Source: Aphelenchoides besseyi (lineage: Eukaryota; Nematoda; Chromadorea; Rhabditida; Aphelenchoididae). From it: a DNA stretch of 64,000 bases. The position numbers and the translations under genes were made by a program. Every line of letters begins with the position of its first letter. Position 1 is the stretch's first letter. Positions 46,617 to 56,976 of the stretch are shown one piece after another. The notes under the pieces are model-generated. The model saw nothing but the letters and a program-made list of their open reading frames with translations, made no database searches and was not told the DNA's origin. The DNA lies in assembly GCA_024699855.1 (NCBI GenBank), contig JAMPIQ010000002.1, positions 1,674,001 through 1,738,000 on the forward strand. Reading direction: 5' to 3'.

Positions 46617-47299
46617 ATCGAAAGTGAACCGTCTACACGCAAAATTTTTGCCTTTTAACTGCATACGTGATTGGCGTTTGTGGTTGTGCACTCTCAGTGA
46701 AATTCTTGTGTCTCTTGAATTGATCTTCTACATTCAACGTACGACACAAAGAACATAAACTAGAACGTAGTGAACGGCTTTGCCAGTGAGAACTTTCCAC
46801 TTGCTCTTTGTGCTTTTTGTTAGTTTGTTGGTCCATGATCATTAGACCACATCTTAGACATGAGCTCGAAAGAGTTCACGGGGTTTTGTCGGTGTAACAT
46901 TTAGAGCAATTTGACGTGATTTCCATTTTTGGCTTATAATCTGCAAAATGATGTTATGAGGTAGAGACACTTCTCAGCCAGGATTGAAAGTCGGTTGTTC
47001 AAACAGTGCGCATTTTCGATTGCGATTGTTTGTCGAATGGAAGCCTTTGTCGTGAGTTACAGAACCCAACTGGTTGTCATCTGATGACTGTTTTCGGACC
47101 TTGTTCTTGAGTATTTCTTTCCGACTAACACTCTTTCCAGGGATTTTGTTTGAATTATTTCCAGACCGTCAGCTCCATTTACAAAAAAACCTGCACGTTT
47201 GTTTCTTTGGCTCATTCATTGTGCTCATTGTTTGCTAGTTTGCAAAAGCAGTTTATTTCGTACAAAACGTAACCAAACAAAGAAAAGACGAATGGAAAT
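46617..47299. other. No gene seen
   Basis: Upstream of the receptor pseudogene and downstream of the globin gene on the same strand. Nothing recognised. Confidence 0.45.
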
Positions 47300-48134
47300 T
47301 CAATCGGTAGTATGCTTGCGGTGATTATGCAGAGGCTTTTCCAGACCTAGAAAATAACCGTGCTTCATGTGAGTGATAATGAAAAAAGTCAGTCGACGCC
47401 AAACATGTGCTGCAGCCTCTTGTCGCTGTACATCCAAGTCGGGAGCAACTGTAGAAATTTGATCGATGAGGGCGACTTCCATTGCATCCTGAAATCGATT
47501 TCATAGGTTTTCTGAGACTCCACGTGACGATCAAATTACCAAGAAAACATCCCAGAGGTCTGGTGTGAAACCGCGCTCAGCGAACCGACAATGTTGCTCA
47601 CCGATTTTAGCCAAATAGGCGGCCACATCATCGATTCGGTAGATGTTTTGGACGCAGTGTGAAATTGTCTGAAACCGAACATTAGAAGTGATGTCGAACG
47701 GAAATGCAAACTTGTGCAAACTTCAGAGTTTGGCTGCGAAACTCTCGAGACTCACGGTAAGCTTCGCCGTACTTATGAATCGATGGGAAAAGGCTTTTGC
47801 ATTCGGGAACATGCGTGAAAATATAGTCAAAGATTTTCCCTCCGAGGTCGAATAAAAAGTTAAAATTGTCAGACCAAGTAAGTTTAATCAACTCTCGAGC
47901 TTCGGAGTCTGGTTCCCAATTGATGATGTTGTCCGAGTCAATAGAACGGGCTCTGTGCTCGTATGTGAACTAAAGAAAATGAGATTAGCGGATATTGGAG
48001 TCGTCGTAATTCACTCGAGCAAACGGCAAACTTCGTGCCGTCGGTGAACTCGAACTCTGAGAGCTGATCGTTGATTGACGACGTTGCGATGTCTTTTGCT
48101 TTTGAAGAATCGAATCGCCATGACCGCCAAACAT
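47300..48134 (-). CDS. Globin (nematode GLB type)
   Basis: Heme protein for oxygen binding, sensing or redox. Four exons (48015-48134, 47712-47969, 47540-47668, 47300-47488), all phase 0, give 231 residues. A Ser/Gln-rich N-terminal extension of about 60 residues precedes the globin fold: LIKLTW (helix A), CKSLFPSIHKYG with CD1 Phe101, FRSQTLKFAQTI with Gln120 at the distal E7 position, and GEQHCRFAERGF with proximal His152. The E7-F8 spacing of 32 matches six-coordinate globins such as cytoglobin. The C-terminal tail HNHRKHTTD is basic and His-rich. Sister to no particular glb gene by eye. The N-terminal MFGG start could be myristoylation-negative cytosolic. Confidence 0.88.
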
Positions 48135-49314
48135 ACTAAAAACAGTGAGAATAATGAAGAGCTAACTCTTTGGGCAGTGACCCAAAATAAAGAGGATTAA
48201 CTACTCAACACTCACACACATAAACGAACCTCAAATCCACAAGCATAACTTTGGAGCGGTGAATGAGGAAATTTGCGAAAAACACAACGTCTGCCAACAA
48301 ACTGGAAAGTCCTCCGACTGACACACGCCGTTGAAACCAAACCGAAGAGGGTTGGACCACAACGAAAACACCGTGACTTGCTTTTATCGGTTTCTGTTCT
48401 TGACTGTGTGCTCCTCCTTCTGTTTCAATTGACTAAATTGCCGGACCAATTTGTTTCTTCTTCGCTCTTTCGCTAACAATGCCAATTTCCCACAACGCTT
48501 TGGCTTTCCGACCTCAAGACTTCAAGAACACTTGGCGTTTGTTTATTGACCATTGATCTGCGTCGTGTGCAACAATGGAATGTGCGAACGAACCTTAACG
48601 AAATCTTCTACTTCCGCTCTCCAACGAAAAGTCCAATAAAATTGGTCTCGTGTGAGCGTTTTCGATTAAATTGACCAACACACGAAACGACTTCCGCCTT
48701 AAATTCCTGGAATTGTTGTTATTTTGAGGCGAACGGTCTTTAGAATTTGATTTGAAAACCTTACGATCGTAATTTGTTTGTTCAAGTACCCAATGAGGTA
48801 CTGTAGAATGTTTGAGCAACGAGATACCTGAGGAACAACACCTGTGAACGTCGATCTTTGTGCCCTTACGAGCTGTCGTTGATGCGGAAGTCAACAACAA
48901 AATTTGTTGGCATTAGGTTACGCACAATTGGTTTACGGCAATACGACTAAACTTCGAAACTGTCTAACTCATTGTTGGACCACATGTGGAAGAAGAGTTT
49001 TCATATCGAGTTCAATGAATAAGTCATGAGATCGTACCAAATTTATAAACTGAAGCTTCGTATGAACTAAAATAGCCGCATTCCAACGTGACCGATTGTG
49101 AGCATTCGAAGAGACTTCGATTGAAAGTCGTCGGAATTCGTTATCACTTTTCACTTATTCTTTTGTTTCGAACTCCCATTTCCAGCACCAGTCTTTGATG
49201 CCAATAAAGAGCTACAGAAATAAACGCTCATTGGTCGTAATGTGGGTTTATTGATGTCAATAGAAGCATCAGAGATCTTTTAGAAACAATAAACGTTAAA
49301 AAATGTACAAACTT
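48135..49314. other. Spacer, no gene seen
   Basis: Upstream of the globin and downstream of the UGT gene, both leftward. A 101-codon minus frame at 48595-48900 shows no domain and no splice context. Confidence 0.45.
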
Positions 49315-51225
49315 TTACAAAGTTTTCTGTTTCTCCGGACGCACAAAATGAAATAAGAACGACAGAACCCAACCGATTAGTGAGAGGGTCAACAGGCCAA
49401 AAAATAGAAAGGCAAAGATAACATCGAGGCTGTAGAAGAAGAACGAATTCATTTGTGGGAGTGCTTGTCGTTTTAATTCTTCCGGAAACAGAGTAGCAAA
49501 TTCAACATCACCAACAAACCGCTTGATACGTCCATCAGCTTCGGCCTTCAGTGCTCTGCTCAGCTGTTTGGCTCGTTGAATGTAACGCGGCTGGTTGAGT
49601 ACTTGATTCAATGCCTCTGTTACGGTTTCTTCGGTTATGTCGCGTTTATCCAATCGAACTCCCAAACCGACGTGTTTGACGATTGCCGTATTGTATGTTT
49701 GATCACCGAAGAACGGACACGCGACCAGAGGAACACCGAAATAAGCAGCTTCGTTGAGCGAATTCAAGCCAACGTGCGAAATGAAAGCGCGAGTTTTCGG
49801 ATTCGCAAGCAACGTTGTTTGATCGATCCATTCCATCGGATGAACGTTCGTGTAGTTGTCGAAAACCGACTCCAATCGGTCTGTCTTCTCCCCGACAAAC
49901 TTCCAAATGAATTGGTAGTCTTGAAACTTGGAGAATGTTCGAAGAAATGCATCTCGAATTGCTGGCTTCATTTGCTTTGTATCGACAATCGAACCGAATG
50001 ACAACAAGATAACACCCGATTCAGCTCTCGAATAGATCTCAGCGATTTCCTAAACAAAAGCTCATTTCTACTTTACAATCCATTTGGTCGATCAACTTCG
50101 CTGCGAACATCAGAGTTCGCTCGAAGTCACAATATGTTTTGTGCTGCGCAAAAACAGACAAAACATCAAAGAACTTCAACGAGATCAACTTACGGGACTC
50201 ATTTGTTTCTTCGGTTCTTTGAGCACAATTCCACCGATTTTACGGACTGTCGATAAAGTCGGACGTGGCAAATCCAAGTTCTCGAAGGTATTCACAAAGA
50301 TCATGGCCGAGTTTCGTTTAATTTGAGAAGTTGTCGGAAAGTCAAGAGGAACCGCTTTTCCACGAAAGGCACCCTACAAACGGTTAATAACATTTGTGGT
50401 TGGAAACTCACCGGACTGTCGAATGCTTTATCCATTTCCGGCACAGTCACATAGTTCATATACACGTAGTTATAAAAGTTTTTCACACGTTCCCAGAAAC
50501 TCATTTCGAGTGGAGCTGCTGGAGCGTTGTTCATGACTAAATTTACGGTTGACACTAAACCAACGAATTTGAACTCACCCGGTACAAACGATGGCATCCC
50601 GGGAATGTTGAGAACGAAAGCTAACATGTCCGATAGGGGCGTTGGAACGGTGCCCATCACAGAGCGAATATTCAGGTGATGGAAGAGAACTTGAGCGCAA
50701 GTGTCCCATTGCTCGGAAATTGCCGCATCGTATTGTCGTGATTTCAAATAAGATATCAATTCGGTATCCGATATAAGATCTAAATTCGAATGATCACAAT
50801 AAAGTTCGTCAAAATACCTGCACAGAACAATTCGAATGTTCGTTTGAAGAGCGGCATCATTTCTCTTGAAAAGATTTCAACGTCGTTCTCAAAAACATCT
50901 GAATAGAGTGGTGCTCGACTCATCATCGAGTTGATTTCGTCCGCTGATTTGGGTGTAAATCGAAAAACATTCGCGAGACGTGTGCCGTTTCCATCGACAA
51001 ACGAGGTTATTCGAGAGACAATAAAGTCCTTAAAACTGTCGAATAGTCTTGTAAATAAACTCGACTTACAACTTCGTGTCCATTTTCCACCAAGATATCA
51101 GCAAGACGACCATTAAACTGCAAGTGGGAATGTCCAACGTTGATGCCAACCATCAGATATCGAAAAGATTGAACGTAAGGAACAAGAAAAGACAACAAAA
51201 TGACAAACAGACTTTTGATCTCCAT
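49315..51225 (-). CDS. UDP-glucuronosyl/glucosyltransferase (GT1)
   Basis: ER membrane enzyme that conjugates small lipophilic molecules with UDP-sugars. Six exons (51070-51225, 50818-51028, 50579-50779, 50412-50536, 50194-50373, 49315-50049) close in frame to 535 residues. Signal peptide at 1-19 (LFVILLSFLVPYVQS), then VGINVGHSHLQF with the acceptor-base histidine typical of the N-domain. The C-domain has VILLSFGSIVDTKQM and the UGT signature FISHVGLNSLNEAAYFGVPL, then CPFFGDQTYN; the usual HGG is HVG here. A C-terminal helix (FAFLFFGLLTLSLIGWVLSF) precedes KQKTL, a KxKxx ER-retrieval tail. Normal family length. One of the large nematode ugt family; no orthologue named. Confidence 0.92.
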
Positions 51226-52528
51226 TTCAATTGAACTCCAAAAGAATCGTAGTTCACTACTTCGTTCGTCTTTTAATAGCTTCCCGTTCAAGTCGATTCG
51301 CCACTTCTCGTTCTTTCCTCAACATTTTGTAGTTTGTGGAAGCTACGCAGCGAATCCCGTGCTATTGACATGCTCAGCTCTTGGTCAGATTGTAGTTCGT
51401 TATGTTTGTAGTTAAGTTGATTTCAAATGTTCTCTTGCGTAATCAATATTAACGCTGTGATTCCTTTCCATCACAAACCATTTTGACTTTTAATGATTGT
51501 GACCTTTCGGTTCATCGAATCGAAGAAACATTTGACCTGTGGACAAAAATTGAAGTTATGAAAAGGTTCTTCTTTTTCTGTACAGAAATTCTAATGAAAG
51601 TTGATTGATAAAAGTTTGAGAAAACACACAACTTCTCAGTATGAAAACTCGAAAACGATCAGCAAATCGAAATCAGGTTTAATTCACTCTTAACTACGAA
51701 TGCAGTTTCAGCGAACGCAAGAACACGATTTAGACTTTAGAGGTTTGTTTTTTCAACTAACCTTTTAAATTACTATTCAATGAACACGCGTTTCCTATTC
51801 GAGTCGTTTCCAGAGGATGCCGACATCGTTGGGTCACGGCGTTTTCTAAACAAAGGAAATCGTGTAAATAGAAACTGATTCCCATGAGTCATGATCTAAT
51901 TCGAAAATTCCAACGAAGCAAAACTCTTTTCATGGATGTCAACTGCTCTGCGTTTGCCACCTTCTCATCGTTGAAGCTCTACAATTGAACTTGAGCGTTG
52001 AAGTCGACTAACAAACGTTTCCGTTGCAAACATTCGTGATCTTTCTTTTGTTTCTGTTCTTTTTGGGGTTTATCATTCGACTATCCGGTAGTCGAAGTAC
52101 ATGTAAATTGTAGGAAAATTTGACCGGAATTCCTTTCAAAGAGTTTTGCAAACAAACTTTCGGATAAGAAAATCGATCTCACGATCGAGTCGTTTTTTGC
52201 ACTAGAATGAGTATGACGCTTTGAAATAGAATATCTCTACTAGAGTTCTTTGGTTATGTTGAACCGTGAAGAATATGATCGGTGTTGTCAAACGCGAGAT
52301 CGTTCATAAGCGAATATTCAGATCGAGTGAAAACGATTAAGAGGTTGAATTCACTTAGAAGTCAACATTAGAAGGTTGATTGCAGCTGAGTATTTCATCT
52401 GTTAATCCAATAAACAACATTTACGTTTGCTTTTTATGTGAAATCGTTGTCTCGTCATTCGATGAAAATACACGCGTTTTAGAAAACGTCTTGGTTGATG
52501 AACCTTTAGATTGTTTGGTCACGAAGCA
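51226..52528. other. AT-rich divergent spacer
   Basis: Between the leftward UGT and the rightward lipase. No exon or RNA gene recognised. Confidence 0.45.
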
Positions 52529-53636
52529 ATGAACAATTGGCTTACAGTTTACCCCACAGTACTCACTCTTTTGATCAGAACAACAACTGGAGTATTTTCC
52601 ATTCATTTCCAGCAGTTTATCATTCATTCTTTTGGCTCCAGAGTTCTACAAGAACTGGAACGGAGCGATTTGGGAATACTTAGTTTTGGTGGGTGTATGA
52701 ACGATTGTGAGAAATTCAAAGTCAAACATCGGTTAATACGAAGTTAAGGAACATTGCAACGTTTGTTCACACAGCCAATCATCTTCATACACGGTGCTGG
52801 GCAAACGGGCACAGCCGCTGGACATAGTACTCATTACGCGTTTTTCGTAAACAGCGGATATTCGAATGCCGAGCTTTACGCAACCAGCTACCCGGACGTT
52901 TTTAAGGTCTCTTGTCAGAACGTTAAATTGGTGAGTTCAATCATGAATATCAATTGAACTTCCAATTTCAGTTGCGCCAATTTGTTATCGCCGTTTTTGA
53001 GTACACACGATCTCCAGTTGATGTTATTGCAGCGAGTATGGGAGTGGTTGTTGGTCGGAAAGCAATACTCGGTGACAGATGTCTTGAAACAAACGAGATG
53101 TTAGGTGCGGCAATTACTTCGCTGGTTGCCAACTTTATTGCTATCGATGGTGTTGGTTTTGGAGCTCACAATTGCAAGCAAATTATCGAAGGAGTCGGTT
53201 GGAACAACGACTATTTCTGCGATCCTCTCGTGGGTATTCGACCGGATTCTAAACTCATGGTGAGACACAGATCGATTATCGTTGAAGCAATTTACAGATT
53301 GAACTTAATAATCAAACCGAACGATACGAAACTTGTGGTCAGTTGATTGCAATCTACGGCGAGAACGATGCACTGAACGGCCCGCTGTGTGGGAAACATT
53401 ATTGCACGGAACTCAAGAACTCGACTATGTCGTTTGTTTTATCATTCACTCCTTATCATGGATGGCTGAGTTATAGTGCGCTTACAATGATACTCCAGAA
53501 CTCAATTTTGAATTCCAATCGAGAAGAAAGGTTTAACAATTGAAGTCGGTTTAAGATTTGTTTTAGCATCAAAATGGCAAAACAATGGGGATTCAAGGTG
53601 GAATATGAAGACACCAATCAACAAGAAAGTAGATAG
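52529..53636 (+). CDS. Secreted class-2 lipase (nematode LIPS-like)
   Basis: Predicted secreted triacylglycerol lipase of the nematode class-2 family. Five exons (52529-52688, 52749-52930, 52972-53259, 53298-53530, 53567-53636) give 310 residues. A weak signal peptide covers about 1-22. The alpha/beta-hydrolase oxyanion region is PIIFIHGAGQTG, followed by GYSNAELYATSYPD. The nucleophile is S136 in VDVIAASMGVVVGRKAILGD, where the usual GxSxG is AxSMG. Family motifs continue with LVANFIAIDGVGFG, the WNNDYFCD region, AIYGENDALNG for the acid and FTPYHGWLS with a candidate catalytic histidine. The last small exon follows a GTTTAA donor and is less certain; without it the stop is at 53541. AATAAA at 53814. 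Confidence 0.82.
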
Positions 53637-54389
53637 TTCTAATTCGTTGTTGCACAAACTGATTGAATGTTTTCATTGGTCATATAAATGCCGTTGTTTA
53701 GTGTGTTTAGGAGTTGAGATTTTATACGAAGTCTTGAGTTTTGATTATTATCACATTCAACTTGTGATACTCGATGATGTTGAAGTCAATTGCAAGACTG
53801 TGTTGTTATCGCAAATAAATTAGTTTACGGTCAACGAAAACAAGAGTCTTAGACCTAAAAGAAGGTCGGCGTCATAAAAGCTTCGAGTTTACTAGAAACA
53901 CGAAGTTGGAAATGAACGTCGCTTTCAAAGTTGGTGTATAGTTCAAATTGCAGGCTTTGATCGTTAAACTGAAACATAAGTTAACATGGAAAACGCAAAA
54001 AAGGTCTTCTGAGATAACGAAAAAATCCTCAAGAATTCTTCGGCCTAGCAAACGGGCACTTGTAAGTCCAAAAATAGATGCGAAGTAACCGTTTGAATTC
54101 ATTTACAGCAAGCAGACAACAATGACGTCTCCAAAGTTCCAACGCTCCTTTGGATTCAGAACATGGTAAAGAGAATGCGAAAGAAGGAACGCGAAAAGAA
54201 ACGCTTAGAACAAGCAAGTTACTGGTTTGATTGTGCGATCGATTCGTATACGGAACAACACTCGTGTCACTATTGGGAATCGAAATCGAACTTCTTTTAA
54301 GATGAACACTCCAATGGAATGCTCTCGCTCTTTTCGTAAAATTTCTATGCAGTTGATGGTTTGGGATAAACGTTGAGATTGAATTATCT
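53637..54389. other. Convergent spacer
   Basis: Holds the lipase poly(A) hexamer at 53814-53819. A 129-codon minus frame (54029-54418) abuts the next gene but begins without ATG and shows no domain; it may be a decayed 3' exon. Confidence 0.4.
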
Positions 54390-55675
54390 TCACCACCAAC
54401 TGTTTTTATTGACTCCAATGCCTAGCTGCATCGTATCGTATTGGAACGCTAAGCATAACGGTGAATAGATGAGACTAGAAGGAAAAGAAACTATTGGCTC
54501 TTCAGTTAAGCGAATGGAAGGCGATCGTTTGAATATTGTAATACATTCATGAGTTTTCATTGAAAAGATTCGACATAAAAACGTGTACGAAAGAACATAT
54601 ACGCGGCCATTAATAGTGAAATTCATACTAAGATCAGGAGATGTAGTTGTTAGTTCTAGACTATTAGTCTCATTGATGAGTTTGTTCTGGATCATTTGAT
54701 CGACGATTTCATTAGGAAGTTCAATTGTGCTGTTTATATCGAAGGAATTAAAATAGGTCTACAAACAATCTATATGAGTTTGACAGTTTTCTTTACCTTA
54801 TAGCCGTTGTTTTTATAACCGCTGAAGTTAAGATTGCCGATTGTTATCGAATCCACTCGGAAGACCCAACGATCGTCATAGAGAGACGAAAAAAAAGTGC
54901 CATAGCTCACAATTTTTTTGATCATAGTTTCCCATAATCATTAAAGAGTCTGTATTATCGGCTATTGAAAAAGAGATCATCGGCTGCGGAATTAGGTTCT
55001 GATTGTAGGCCTGTTCAATAAGTCCTGGATAACCACTTCGTGTCGAAGGTGCAAGACCAACAACCACCTTATAAAAACTATTTGACCAACTGAAAACTTA
55101 TTGCAAAGCAATTGAGTAATTTACTTACGTAGCCTTTCGAATGAACGTCGTGCCAATAAACGACGCATTTCTTATTAAGATCTTTTGATCTATCAACAGC
55201 ACATCATCAAATAGCCGGTGGCCAACAACTTCGACGTGATTCGGAAATTGAGCGTAGTATGGAATCAGTTGTTTCGGAACAAACGAGGTTGTCGAGTTGT
55301 TCGGATCATACAAATCTCTACATTGATCGTTATCATCTCTAACGGAGAAATGAACACACCGCAAATCGCAGTACATTTGGAGCAACCATTCTACAAGATA
55401 AGCTCATCACAATGAACATCACTAACTGTCTTCGCAGTAACGAGCACAATCGTCCTTATAAGTCCCACAACCAACGGTAAAAACGTGAACTTCAGAGGTA
55501 ACAAACGAAGTGGTAAATGAATTTTGGAATGAAGTACCAACTTTTATAAAATGGAGGTATGTCACAGCTATTTCAACTAATTAGATGGCAAGAGAAATCA
55601 CTTACCGTCACCGTTCCTTTTCAATATTACAAAAAAGACTTTAAATAACAAAATGTTCGAGAGCGTGAAGAACAT
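54390..55675 (-). CDS. Pepsin-like (A1) aspartic protease homologue without catalytic motifs
   Basis: Five exons (55606-55675, 55427-55567, 55129-55390, 54797-55089, 54390-54758) encode about 377 residues with a signal peptide (FFTLSNILLFKVFFVIL). The pepsin fold is recognisable: YLHFIKVGTSFQ (GTPxQ), DLYDPNNSTTSF, VVVGLAPSTRSGYPGLIEQA, DDRWVFRVDSITIG, IELPNEIVDQMI and the terminal CLAFQYDTMQLGIG. Both catalytic loops are lost: FDTGSS reads FVTSEV and the second FDTGT reads FDINST. Exon 4 has one base too many: a run of eight T (minus strand, 54888-54895) must read as seven to join WHFF to SSLYDDRW. It is a pseudoenzyme, a pseudogene, or a gene with a homopolymer sequencing error. Confidence 0.6.
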
Positions 55676-55894
55676 TTCCAAAGACTAATCAACATTTCTT
55701 CAAAATGGAAACGATGTGAAGGGCAGACGTGGAAATTTAACGATAAGCGACTTAATGACTTTGGTCACAAGAAAACGTCTTGGATAAACTGATAAATAAA
55801 CACCTCTTTTTACGTCTTTTTGTTCTTTGGAATCAAAGCCAACGACTTTAAGAACTCAGAAAGACCAGTTTTAGTTCCATAGTCAACCAATGAT
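55676..55894. other. Short divergent spacer
   Basis: Nothing recognised between the aspartic-protease homologue and the ORF starting at 55895. Confidence 0.4.
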
Positions 55895-56224
55895 ATGGAA
55901 TCAATCCACAAAAGTATTTTGAGGCGTAAACTGGTTCAAGTGCTGACCCTTGGCCAATTCGTTCAACTTTCTGCTATTCCATCGCCCAATTTCAGCAACT
56001 TTAAAGGTTTGTCTGCAGCAGCTATTGAGCAAGCTGCACGAGAATCAACTCCAGAAAACATTGAAGACGAAACGGACAGGCATATTTGGAACGACGAGAT
56101 TTCGAGCAATTCATTGGTGCAGACTGAGCCGAGTTTACAAGAGGAAGACGCAAATTCGCACGTTAATGATCTTAACAACGAAACCGAATGTCGTGTCCGC
56201 ATGCGAAGAAACGCTCATCCGTGA
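55895..56224 (+). CDS. Intronless hypothetical protein, possibly a decayed longer gene
   Basis: ATG at 55895 opens a 109-codon frame: basic amphipathic start (ESIHKSILRRKLVQVLTL), then a Glu/Asn/Ser-rich acidic middle (ESTPENIEDETDRHIWND) ending in RMRRNAHP. Downstream, other frames stay protein-like: 56188-56652 (154 codons) and a segment 56480-56625 reading LFIDIALPIEFTQKQQK. That hints at one longer intronless gene with frameshifts. No family recognised. It sits next to a candidate MITE. Confidence 0.3.
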   Translation: MESIHKSILRRKLVQVLTLGQFVQLSAIPSPNFSNFKGLSAAAIEQAARESTPENIEDETDRHIWNDEISSNSLVQTEPSLQEEDANSHVNDLNNETECRVRMRRNAHP

Positions 56225-56718
56225 AATTCCCTCGTTGTTTGAACCACCGATTAGATGCCGTGAGTCCGCAGTTTGCCCAAAGAATACAGTCGTGTCTCCA
56301 TAGTCGAAAAGCTAGTGGATCCGTTTTTCGCTCCATTTTTTCCGCGTACAACTGGATACAAATGTTCGTTAGCATGAAACGGCCGGATAGTTTTCTTCAA
56401 CTTTCGAATAGCTCGTCGGTCTCTCTTCGGTTAATACTGATTAGTTCTTTTTGCTTGAGTTTTGACGACGAGAACAATGGTTGTTTATTGACATTGCGCT
56501 TCCCATCGAATTCACGCAAAAACAACAAAAATCGTTCAATGAAATCGACGGTCACATGGAGACGAACGGTAGTTTGTCAGCGGTCTTGTTGCAAAGCTGG
56601 TCGATCGGTACTCGAAATGTTTAAGTTTATGAATCGAATTGGACCTAATTAAACAGTCGGTTTTTACAGTCAATTTGAAGAATTTTTAGTCAAACGAGAA
56701 AGCCGAGAGTTTGAATCA

Positions 56719-56887
56719 CAGGGGGGACCAAGGCAAAATTTTTCGAAAATTTCAAAATTTCAATTTTGAGCTCATCTGAATTTGAGGATCATGAGGATTC
56801 AGAAAATATATGGTTTGTTTAGGAAAAAATTCTTAGTTTTGCAGTTATTTAAAAAATAAACCTTGCAGTTCATTTTGCGCCACCCTG
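56719..56887. mobile_element. Candidate MITE with mariner-like ends
   Basis: A 169-bp AT-rich segment starts CAGGGGGGACC...GCAAAAT and ends with the reverse of CAGGGTGGCGCAAAATG, an imperfect terminal inverted repeat typical of small mariner/Tc-type nonautonomous elements. TA follows the right end (ccctgTAc), but the left flank is ca, so a TA duplication is not clean. The inside has no ORF and includes aaaatttttcgaaaatttc. A single copy is seen here. Confidence 0.4.
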
Positions 56888-56976
56888 TACATTCATTTGA
56901 TTGTCAATCACTATGAAATTAGAACAATTTGAAGGTCATCTAGTTTTCATTATGTGCGATTTGATTACTTTATAAG

